5,337 nt of DNA from an uncultured Lachnospiraceae bacterium (GTDB taxonomy: Bacteria; Bacillota; Clostridia; Lachnospirales; Lachnospiraceae). The notes beneath the pieces were generated by a model. It worked only from the letters and a program-made list of their open reading frames with translations. It did no database searches and had not been told where the DNA came from. A program made the position numbers and the translations under genes. The stretch lies in contig CAMWOK010000220.1 in the NCBI GenBank assembly GCA_947175845.1, positions 1-5,337 on the forward strand. The letters are read 5' to 3'. This document shows, one piece after another, positions 1 to 5,337 of the stretch. Position 1 is the first letter of the stretch. Each line of letters opens with the position of its first letter.

Positions 1-2
1 AA

Positions 3-1841
3 AGAATATTGAATGAAACAGAGAAAGAAAGCTTTCGTATTCTTGCACTGACTTTTACTAATAAAGCGGCGCAGGAAATGAGCGAAAGAATTTTGGAAGG
101 AGTTGATAATGTTGAGCATAGATTGTATGTTGGAACATTTCACTCTTTTTGTTCGGAAGTATTGAGAAATCATGGAAGTTATATTGGTCTTAAGTCGGAC
201 TTTGATATATATAGCTCCGATGATGACTTGAATGATGTGATCAACGATATCTGTGACAGATACAAAGACATAAATTCAACATTTCCGGCACAAGAACTTA
301 AGCTGTTAAATATGATCCGTTTCTTCGAAAAAAAACTTTGCTACACTGAGGATGAAATAATTGCTGCTATGCCTAAAACTGAATATGCTGATGCATACAA
401 ATGGATATATCAAGAATATCTTAAAATTATGATTGCGAGATGTACTTTGGATTTTGACTTGTTAATTTTATTAACATATAGATTGTTTGTTTGCAAGCCA
501 GCAATTGCCCGTATATATTCTAAAACATATAGATATATTAATGTTGATGAATTTCAGGATACAAATTATGGTCAATATATGCTATTGACCAGTATGTGTG
601 GAAAGATAAATAATAATATCTTTATTGTTGCAGATGATGATCAGGTTATTTACGGTTGGAATGGGGCTGACCACAAACGAATTGCTGAGTTCAAAAATGA
701 ATATAAAGCCGATTTGATCCAACTAAATCAAAATTTTAGATGTCCAAGAGAAGTGATTCAAGCTGCAAACAATCTTATTACTCATAATGCGGGGAGAGAA
801 AGGACCAAAAAACCTCTTGAAGCAATGAAGGCAGATACGGATAATAATCCGCATATTTTTTGTAGTTCATATTCTGATGAAAAGTTTGAAGTAAATGCGA
901 TCACTGGATTGATTAAGAAAATAGAAGAGGAAAATCCGGATGACTCAATATGTGTCTTGGCAAGGACAAATAGATTATTGGAGCTGGCTTTTCAATCAGC
1001 TAACAGCGAGGGAATAAAATGTGAAAAAACAAAAAGAAAAAATGATTTTGAAACACCGTATATTCTTTGGATGTTTCTTTTATTAAAATTGGCAAATCAT
1101 AGGACAGACAAAAAAATCTTGACACAACTTGTTGGTGTGATGAACGAAGGAATGGAATTATCAGTAAATGATGATGAGGTTATTCTTGAATCAGATATTA
1201 TGGATGGAGATTTATTGAAAGCATTACGCTCAAAATGTTGCGAAGAATTCGAAGATGAAGAATTTGCAAAATCATTTTCTTTGAACTTAGTCGAGGGAAA
1301 AAATTTTATTCAATTTATTGATGATGCATTTGCGTGGTCAGAAATGCGAATATCAGGTATTGAAGATGATGCATATAGGGAACAAATGCTTCAAAATTAT
1401 GAAATCGAAAAAAAGGTGTGGATTGATTTTCAAAGACATTTGAGTTATAACTATGATTTGACAGAAATAATGCTTTCAACATATATTCAAGAGTTTTCAA
1501 TGGTTTCAAAGGAAGAAGAACCGAAGAAAGGTTCTGTTCAGTTTCTTACAATACATGCATCAAAAGGAAAAGAGTTTGATCATGTTATATTAATAGGAAT
1601 GGCAAACGATGAACTGCCGTCTTTTCAGAGTTTGAAAAAAGGGATCGACAGCACCGAAATGGAGGAAGAACGCAGAAATTGTTTTGTAGCGATTACAAGG
1701 GCTAAAAAATTTTTGTATTTAACGTACTCAGAGAACTATTTTGGGTGGAAAAAGCAACCATCTTTTTTTCTGAATGAAATGTTTGCGAAAGAATCTTTTG
1801 GGAACAGTTTGAGTTCACCAACTATAAAACCACATAAATGA
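3..1841 (+). CDS. UvrD/Rep-type SF1A DNA helicase, 5'-truncated by the window edge
   Basis: ATP-dependent 3'-5' DNA helicase/translocase of superfamily 1A, presumably cytoplasmic and acting on single-stranded DNA. Counting from the TTG at position 9 as residue 1, the motifs run in family order: Ia (LALTFTNKAAQEM, residues 12-24), Ib (VGTFHSF, 41-47), Walker B/II (VDEFQDTN, 179-186, Asp180-Glu181), III (ADDDQVIYGWNG, 208-219), IV (LNQNFR, 239-244), V (LTIHASKGKEFD, 513-524) and VI (EEERRNCFVAITRAKK, 552-567, with Arg564 as the expected arginine finger). Walker A is absent because the frame is open to the left edge; motif Ia normally lies about 60 residues in, so roughly 45 residues are outside. 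The TTG at 9 is therefore an internal Leu, not the start. The protein stops soon after motif VI and a PSFFLNEMF segment, without the C-terminal extension of housekeeping PcrA/UvrD. Motif III has WNG where WRG is usual. The gene is AT-rich, unlike the gat genes. The helicase call is secure; a defence or plasmid role is only inference. Confidence 0.93.
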   Translation, partial: RILNETEKESFRILALTFTNKAAQEMSERILEGVDNVEHRLYVGTFHSFCSEVLRNHGSYIGLKSDFDIYSSDDDLNDVINDICDRYKDINSTFPAQELKLLNMIRFFEKKLCYTEDEIIAAMPKTEYADAYKWIYQEYLKIMIARCTLDFDLLILLTYRLFVCKPAIARIYSKTYRYINVDEFQDTNYGQYMLLTSMCGKINNNIFIVADDDQVIYGWNGADHKRIAEFKNEYKADLIQLNQNFRCPREVIQAANNLITHNAGRERTKKPLEAMKADTDNNPHIFCSSYSDEKFEVNAITGLIKKIEEENPDDSICVLARTNRLLELAFQSANSEGIKCEKTKRKNDFETPYILWMFLLLKLANHRTDKKILTQLVGVMNEGMELSVNDDEVILESDIMDGDLLKALRSKCCEEFEDEEFAKSFSLNLVEGKNFIQFIDDAFAWSEMRISGIEDDAYREQMLQNYEIEKKVWIDFQRHLSYNYDLTEIMLSTYIQEFSMVSKEEEPKKGSVQFLTIHASKGKEFDHVILIGMANDELPSFQSLKKGIDSTEMEEERRNCFVAITRAKKFLYLTYSENYFGWKKQPSFFLNEMFAKESFGNSLSSPTIKPHK

Positions 1842-1894
1842 GTAAAATAAACGGATTAAAATGATACGATTTTACCGCAAAAAGCAATGTAAAA
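1842..1894 (+). repeat. Three short alternating inverted copies of GTAAAA/TTTTAC
   Basis: GTAAAAT at 1842-1848 is complementary to ATTTTAC at 1869-1875 (20-base loop). The TTTTAC at 1870-1875 can instead pair with GTAAAA at 1889-1894 (13-base loop). The two hairpins exclude one another. The stems are only 6-7 base pairs, mostly A-T, and no U-run follows, so an RNA role is doubtful. In AT-rich sequence such matches may be chance. Confidence 0.2.
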
Positions 1895-1984
1895 CAGGAT
1901 TTGAAAAGTGAAGCACAACATAATTTTCCGCACTTTCGCAGGCGCGACGGACCGATTGCGATCAACGAAAAGCTGTGACAAAAG

Positions 1985-1991
1985 AAGGAGG
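1985..1991 (+). promoter_or_regulatory. Ribosome binding site of gatC
   Basis: AAGGAGG, a perfect match to the Shine-Dalgarno core, lies 6 bases before the ATG at 1998. It decides the gatC start: the frame is open back to a GTG at 1908, but that start has no comparable site and would add 30 residues not found in GatC proteins. Confidence 0.9.
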
Positions 1992-1997
1992 CCGGAT

Positions 1998-2291
1998 ATG
2001 GCAAATGTGATTACGGACGAGACAATCGAGTATGTGGGGATTCTCGCCAAGCTTGCGCTCTCGGACGAGGAGAAGGAGCAGGCGAAGAAGGATATGGGCA
2101 GGATGCTCGACTATATTGACAGGCTGGGCGAGCTTGACACAGCCGGCGTCGAGCCGATGTTCCACGTGTTTCCGGTGCAGAATGTGTTCCGCGAGGATGT
2201 GGTGACAAACGGCGATGAGCGCGAAAAGACCTTGCAGAATGCGCCCGGCGCGAAGGATGGGATGTTCGTGGCGCCGAGGACATTTGACTGA
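1998..2291 (+). CDS. gatC: Asp-tRNA(Asn)/Glu-tRNA(Gln) amidotransferase subunit C
   Basis: Small structural subunit of the GatCAB amidotransferase; in the known complex it wraps around GatA and contacts GatB, stabilising the trimer, and it has no active site of its own. The product is 97 residues, usual for the family. It shows the N-terminal helical segment with VGILAKLALSDEE (residues 13-25), the second helix MLDYIDRLGELDT (36-48), and then GVEPMFHVFPVQNVFREDVV (50-69), which carries the family's VEP and REDxV signatures. NAPGAKDGMFVAPRTFD closes the chain, matching the usual NAP...F.VP tail with Ala-Pro in place of Val-Pro. It is the first gene of the operon; gatA begins 13 bases after its stop. 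Its GC-rich codon use matches gatA and gatB and contrasts with the helicase upstream. Confidence 0.96.
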   Translation: MANVITDETIEYVGILAKLALSDEEKEQAKKDMGRMLDYIDRLGELDTAGVEPMFHVFPVQNVFREDVVTNGDEREKTLQNAPGAKDGMFVAPRTFD

Positions 2292-2292
2292 C

Positions 2293-2298
2293 AGGGGG
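2293..2298 (+). promoter_or_regulatory. Ribosome binding site of gatA
   Basis: AGGGGG lies 6 bases before the ATG at 2305 but directly abuts an in-frame ATG at 2299. The spacing favours 2305 as the true start, giving an N-terminus of MDILAYSAVEL. Confidence 0.7.
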
Positions 2299-2304
2299 AT
2301 GAAA

Positions 2305-3765
2305 ATGGATATTTTAGCATACAGTGCCGTGGAGCTTTCCGCGGCGATCAGGGAGGGCAGCGTCACCGCAGTCGAGGCGATGGAGGCGGTGCTCGCGCGG
2401 ATTGACGAGAAGGAGCGTGTGCTCAACGCCTACGTGACGATTGACAGGGAGAGGGCGCTTAAGGCCGCTGCTGCCGCGCAGGAGAAGATCGAAAAAGGCG
2501 AGCTGACAGGGCCGCTTGCGGGGGTTCCGGCAGCGGTCAAGGACAACCTGTGCACAGAGGGAATGCGCACCACCTGTTCCTCCAAAATACTGGAAAACTT
2601 TGTCCCGGCCTTCTCGGCGGAGGCAGTTGTCAATCTTGAAAAGGCGGGGGCGGTGCTGATCGGAAAGACCAACATGGACGAGTTTGCCATGGGATCCACG
2701 ACGGAGACCTCCGCCTGGGGTGTGACCAGAAATCCGCAGAACACAGATCATGTCCCGGGCGGATCGTCGGGCGGATCCGCGGCGGCAGTGGCGGCGGGGG
2801 AGTGTTTCTTTGCGCTGGGCTCCGACACAGGAGGCTCCATCCGGCAGCCGGCATCTTTCTGCGGCGTGGTGGGGCTCAAGCCCACCTACGGGACGGTCTC
2901 GCGCTATGGTCTGATCGCGTACGCCTCCTCGCTTGATCAGATAGGACCGCTGACCAGAAACGTGGCGGACTGCGCGGCTGTTCTCGAGGCGGCTGCATCC
3001 CATGACCCGAAGGATTCCACTTCGATAGACAGAAAGCGCGTTGGAGAGGACACAGACTTTACGGCGGCATTGCAGGACGACGTGACCGGAATGAGAATCG
3101 GGATTCCGCGGGATTATTTCGGGGAGGGGCTAGACTCTGAAGTGCGCAGTGCAGTGCTGGCGGCGGCAGAGGTGCTGGCGGCAAAGGGCGCAGTCGTCGA
3201 GGAGTTTGACCTGAGCCTTGTGTCGTATGCGATACCCGCCTACTACACGATTGCGGCGGCGGAGGCAAGCTCGAACCTCGAGCGCTTTGACGGCATCAAG
3301 TACGGTCACCGCGCGGCGGCGTATGAGGGGCTTCACGACATGTATAAGAAGACGCGATCCGAAGGGTTTGGCGCGGAGGTGAAGCGCCGAATCATGCTCG
3401 GGGCGTTTGTGCTCAGTTCCGGCTGCTATGACGCATGCTATCTCAAGGCCCTGAAAGTGAAGGCGATGATCAAAAAAGCCTTCGACGAAGCATTTGCAAT
3501 GTACGATCTGATTCTGGGACCCGTCGCGCCGACCACTGCGCCCAGACTCGGCGAAAGCCTGTCAGATCCGCTCAAAATGTACCTTGGGGACATCTACACC
3601 GTGGCGGTCAACCTGGCGGGACTGCCTGCTGTCTCGCTCCCGTGCGAGGTGGATGCAAAGGGACTGCCAGTCGGCCTGCAGCTGATCGCGGACAGCTTTC
3701 AGGAAAAGAAGCTGATACGGGCAGCGTACACCTATGAACAGGCGCATCACAAGGAAATGAGGTGA
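2305..3765 (+). CDS. gatA: Asp-tRNA(Asn)/Glu-tRNA(Gln) amidotransferase subunit A (glutaminase)
   Basis: Amidase-signature enzyme that hydrolyses glutamine and passes the ammonia through a tunnel to GatB. The product is 486 residues, normal for GatA. The Ser-cisSer-Lys triad is intact and falls at the same numbers as in the Staphylococcus aureus enzyme as I recall it: Lys79 in GVPAAVKDN, cis-Ser154 in PGGSSGGSAAAVAAG, and nucleophile Ser178 in GSDTGGSIRQPASFCG. Likely glutamine-binding residues are Tyr313 (PAYYTIAAAE), Arg362 (GFGAEVKRRI) and Asp429 (LGDIYT), about +4 from the S. aureus positions. The C-terminal NLAGLPAVSLPC and GLPVGLQLIAD segments are typical. ATG 2305 is chosen over ATG 2299 (two residues earlier) from ribosome-binding-site spacing. 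The frame is open further upstream into gatC, but that overlap is not credible. The gatB start lies 4 bases after the stop, suggesting translational coupling. No frameshift or missing catalytic residue is seen. Confidence 0.97.
   Translation: MDILAYSAVELSAAIREGSVTAVEAMEAVLARIDEKERVLNAYVTIDRERALKAAAAAQEKIEKGELTGPLAGVPAAVKDNLCTEGMRTTCSSKILENFVPAFSAEAVVNLEKAGAVLIGKTNMDEFAMGSTTETSAWGVTRNPQNTDHVPGGSSGGSAAAVAAGECFFALGSDTGGSIRQPASFCGVVGLKPTYGTVSRYGLIAYASSLDQIGPLTRNVADCAAVLEAAASHDPKDSTSIDRKRVGEDTDFTAALQDDVTGMRIGIPRDYFGEGLDSEVRSAVLAAAEVLAAKGAVVEEFDLSLVSYAIPAYYTIAAAEASSNLERFDGIKYGHRAAAYEGLHDMYKKTRSEGFGAEVKRRIMLGAFVLSSGCYDACYLKALKVKAMIKKAFDEAFAMYDLILGPVAPTTAPRLGESLSDPLKMYLGDIYTVAVNLAGLPAVSLPCEVDAKGLPVGLQLIADSFQEKKLIRAAYTYEQAHHKEMR
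3759..3764 (+). promoter_or_regulatory. Ribosome binding site of gatB, overlapping the gatA stop
   Basis: GAGGTG sits 5 bases before the ATG at 3770 and includes the first two bases of the gatA TGA stop (3763-3765). A ribosome terminating on gatA therefore covers the gatB initiation region, which fits coupled, near-equimolar synthesis of the two subunits. Confidence 0.7.
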
Positions 3766-3769
3766 AACT

Positions 3770-5209
3770 ATGGCAAAACAGTATGAGACTGCGATCGGTC
3801 TGGAAGTGCACGTAGAGCTTGCGACAAAGACGAAAATATTCTGCGGCTGCTCCACGGCGTTCGGCGGGGCGCCCAACACCCACACCTGCCCGGTCTGCAC
3901 AGGGATGCCAGGCGCGCTTCCGGTACTCAACAGACAGGTGGTAAACTACGCCGTGGCGGTCGGGCTTGCGACAAACTGCACGATTGCCCGGCACTGCAGA
4001 TTTGACCGGAAAAATTATTTTTACCCGGACAACCCACAGAATTATCAAATCAGCCAGCTCTACCTGCCGATATGCAAAAACGGCCATGTGGACATTGAGA
4101 CGCCCGACGGGACAAAGTCGGTGGGAATCCATGAGATCCACATGGAGGAGGACGCCGGAAAGCTGATTCATGACGCGGGGGAGGACTGCTCTCTGGTGGA
4201 CTACAACCGATCCGGCGTGCCGCTCATCGAGATTGTCTCAGAGCCAGACATGCGCAGTGCGCAGGAAGTTATCGCATATCTTGAGAAGCTGCGCATGATG
4301 ATACAGTATCTGGGTGCCTCGGACTGCAAATTAAATGAAGGATCCATGCGCGCGGATGTCAACCTCTCCGTCAGGGAGGCGGGTGCGGAGGAGCTTGGGA
4401 CGCGCACGGAGATGAAGAACCTCAACTCGTTTCGGGCGATCACCCGCGCGATTGCGTGCGAGCGCGCGCGGCAGATTGCGCTGATCGAATCGGGGCAGCA
4501 AGTGACGCAGGAGACGCGACGCTGGGATGATGCGCGGGAGGAATCCTGCGCGATGCGCTCGAAGGAGGACGCGCAGGATTATCGGTATTTTCCGGACCCG
4601 GATCTGGCGCCGGTCTTTGTCAGCGACGCGTGGCTGGCGCAGATCCGGGATAGCCAGCCGGAGTTTCGCGGGGAGAAGATGGCGCGCTACAGGCAAGAGT
4701 ATGCGATCCCGGAGTACGATATCGGCATCATCACCGACTCCAAGCCTCTGGCCGATCTGTTTGAGGCGACTGTGGCGATATGCGGACAGCCAAAAAAGGT
4801 GTCAAACTGGCTGATGGGAGAGACGCTCCGGCTGTTGAAAGAGAAGGGAATGGACCCCGAAGATATCGTCTTTTCCCCGGCAAATCTGGCAAAGTTGATC
4901 GGGCTTGTGGACAGCGGGGCGGTGAATACCACGGTGGCAAAGGAAGTGTTTGAGGCGATGTTTGCAGGGGATATCGACCCCGAAATATACGTGGAGGAAA
5001 AGGGACTGCGGATGGTCAGCGACGAGGGGGCGCTGCGAAACAAAGCAGAGGAGGTTGTCGCGGCAAACCCGCAGTCCGTGACGGATTACCGAAACGGTAA
5101 AGAGAGGGCGATCGGATTTCTGGTCGGGCAGACCATGAAGGCAATGAAGGGTAAGGCGGACCCGGGCATGGTGAACAGGGTGCTCAGGGATCTTCTTGAT
5201 GAAATGTGA
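3770..5209 (+). CDS. gatB: Asp-tRNA(Asn)/Glu-tRNA(Gln) amidotransferase subunit B
   Basis: tRNA-binding kinase/transamidase subunit: it uses ATP to phosphorylate the side chain of Glu-tRNA(Gln) or Asp-tRNA(Asn), then amidates it with ammonia from GatA. The 479-residue length is normal. The N-terminal cradle domain begins IGLEVHVEL (9-17) and carries four cysteines in C-x-C...C-x-x-C spacing (Cys25, Cys27, Cys40, Cys43), a likely zinc site present in many GatB proteins but not all. Further signatures are FDRKNYFYPDNPQNYQISQ (78-96), HEIHMEEDAGK (121-131), DYNRSGVPLIEIVSEPD (144-160), TEMKNLNSFR (213-222), QETRRWD (247-253) and DYRYFPDPDL (270-279). His14, Glu126/Glu127 and Glu154 are candidate metal/ATP ligands. 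The tRNA-binding helical and YqeY-like C-terminal domain ends with NGKERAIGFLVGQTMKAMKGKADP (442-465). It is the last gene of the operon; AT-rich sequence starts immediately after its stop, and no intrinsic terminator is visible. Confidence 0.97.
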   Translation: MAKQYETAIGLEVHVELATKTKIFCGCSTAFGGAPNTHTCPVCTGMPGALPVLNRQVVNYAVAVGLATNCTIARHCRFDRKNYFYPDNPQNYQISQLYLPICKNGHVDIETPDGTKSVGIHEIHMEEDAGKLIHDAGEDCSLVDYNRSGVPLIEIVSEPDMRSAQEVIAYLEKLRMMIQYLGASDCKLNEGSMRADVNLSVREAGAEELGTRTEMKNLNSFRAITRAIACERARQIALIESGQQVTQETRRWDDAREESCAMRSKEDAQDYRYFPDPDLAPVFVSDAWLAQIRDSQPEFRGEKMARYRQEYAIPEYDIGIITDSKPLADLFEATVAICGQPKKVSNWLMGETLRLLKEKGMDPEDIVFSPANLAKLIGLVDSGAVNTTVAKEVFEAMFAGDIDPEIYVEEKGLRMVSDEGALRNKAEEVVAANPQSVTDYRNGKERAIGFLVGQTMKAMKGKADPGMVNRVLRDLLDEM

Positions 5210-5240
5210 AAATATTTTACACAAAGAGTCATATTCCAAC

Positions 5241-5257
5241 ATAAACTATAATAAACT
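5241..5257 (+). repeat. Tandem ATAAACT repeat overlapping a TATAAT box
   Basis: ATAAACT occurs at 5241-5247 and again at 5251-5257, a period of 10 bases or about one helical turn. TATAAT at 5247-5252 lies across the junction and is 25 bases before the ATG at 5278, a fair distance for a -10 box. No acceptable -35 hexamer is found 16-18 bases upstream, nor an extended -10 TG. A promoter or operator is possible but weakly supported. Confidence 0.2.
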
Positions 5258-5277
5258 GATAGATTTCAACAGTAATA

Positions 5278-5337
5278 ATGTATTTATTACTAATCATTTT
5301 ATTAATTGTCGCAATTGTATCAAGATTCTTTTTACAT
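5278..5337 (+). CDS. Possible start of a hydrophobic membrane peptide, cut by the window edge
   Basis: From the ATG at 5278 the frame is open for 20 codons to the right edge. It reads MYLLLIILLIVAIV followed by Ser-Arg and then Phe-Phe-Leu-His. This looks like a single membrane segment or signal anchor followed by a basic residue, as at the start of a small membrane protein or an anchored protein. An in-frame TAG at 5260-5262 bounds it upstream, so 5278 is the first ATG. No Shine-Dalgarno sequence precedes it. T-rich DNA tends to encode hydrophobic residues by default, so this may be chance. I do not recognise the protein. Confidence 0.25.
   Translation, partial: MYLLLIILLIVAIVSRFFLH

Larger units (their letters stand above)
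1842..1997 (+). other. Intergenic spacer upstream of gatC with a composition switch
   Basis: This 156-base spacer separates the helicase stop codon from the gatC start. Bases 1842-1900 have 17 G+C of 59, while 1931-1990 have 32 of 60, so the change falls near 1925-1935. The promoter of the gat operon is expected here, but I cannot fix one: CATAAT at 1919-1924 resembles a -10 box but has no good -35 box 16-18 bases upstream, and TTGAAA at 1901-1906 is only 12 bases from it. I see no T-box leader, riboswitch or GC-rich intrinsic terminator for the helicase. Confidence 0.5.
5210..5337 (+). other. AT-rich tail after gatB, no clear terminator
   Basis: By direct count 27 of these 128 bases are G or C, far below the gat genes. 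AAAATATTTT at 5209-5218 is a self-complementary 10-mer beginning on the last base of the gatB stop, but it has no GC stem and cannot act as a standard intrinsic terminator. AATTG-TCG-CAATT at 5304-5316 is a second small palindrome. On the minus strand a TTGATA (5318-5323) and TAAAAT (5296-5301) pair with 16-base spacing resembles a promoter pointing toward gatB, but such pairs are common by chance at this composition. Confidence 0.5.

Noticed and set aside
9..11. TTG at position 9 as the true start of the helicase
   Set aside because: The frame is open upstream to the window edge and starting here would omit Walker A, which every SF1 helicase needs. The codon is better read as an internal Leu just before motif Ia.
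1869..1884. Resemblance between 1869-1884 and 5214-5228 (both begin ATTTTAC and continue CA-rich), as attachment or duplication sites flanking the gat operon
   Set aside because: Exact identity is only 7 bases before the copies diverge, and the sequence is A/T-dominated. A core tRNA-charging operon as the mobile unit is also implausible.
1908..1997. Longer gatC beginning at GTG 1908, adding 30 residues
   Set aside because: The ATG at 1998 has a perfect AAGGAGG at the right distance and gives the normal 97-residue GatC. The added part has no family similarity and no ribosome binding site of its own.
2314..3003. Long minus-strand open frame opposite gatA
   Set aside because: It lies antisense to the fully conserved GatA frame. 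Its product is Arg/His/Pro-rich and resembles no family, as expected for the shadow of a GC-rich gene.
3608..4171. Minus-strand open frame across the gatA-gatB junction
   Set aside because: It runs antisense through two well-supported coding regions, has no recognisable domain, and is a product of GC-rich codon structure.
5209..5218. AAAATATTTT at the gatB stop as a terminator
   Set aside because: The palindrome is made only of A and T, has no loop-forming GC stem and no following U-run, so it would not terminate transcription in the usual way.
5296..5323. Minus-strand promoter, TTGATA and TAAAAT with 16-base spacing
   Set aside because: The hexamers are good, but the region is about 21% G+C, where such pairs arise by chance. 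No minus-strand gene follows, and the transcript would run antisense into gatB.

Overview
The window holds a complete gatC-gatA-gatB operon (glutamyl/aspartyl-tRNA amidotransferase) on the + strand. It is preceded by the 3' portion of a UvrD/Rep-type superfamily 1 helicase gene and followed by a short, very AT-rich tail. The gatCAB order, the strong AAGGAGG-type ribosome binding site before gatC, and the Cys-rich GatB N-terminus suggest a Firmicute of class Clostridia. The wording of the GatB motifs looks Lachnospiraceae-like to me, but that assignment rests on memory of the family and is an inference.

Region by region. Bases 1-1841: helicase gene, open at the left edge, so its Walker A (motif I) end lies outside the window; it is AT-rich. 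Bases 1842-1997: a spacer whose composition switches from AT-rich to GC-rich at about 1925-1935, ending in the gatC ribosome binding site. Bases 1998-5209: gatC, gatA and gatB, tightly packed (13-base and 4-base gaps) and GC-rich. Bases 5210-5337: an AT-rich tail (27 G+C in 128 bases by my count) with no visible intrinsic terminator; it contains the possible first 20 codons of a hydrophobic membrane peptide.

How they work together. GatC, GatA and GatB form one heterotrimer. GatA releases ammonia from glutamine, GatB phosphorylates mischarged Glu-tRNA(Gln) or Asp-tRNA(Asn) and amidates it, and GatC holds the two together. The helicase has no evident link to this pathway. Its different base composition and shortened C-terminus suggest an acquired accessory gene, possibly of a defence or mobile module lying mostly to the left of the window. 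The window itself does not demonstrate a new system: the core is a well-known operon, and the points of interest are at its two edges.
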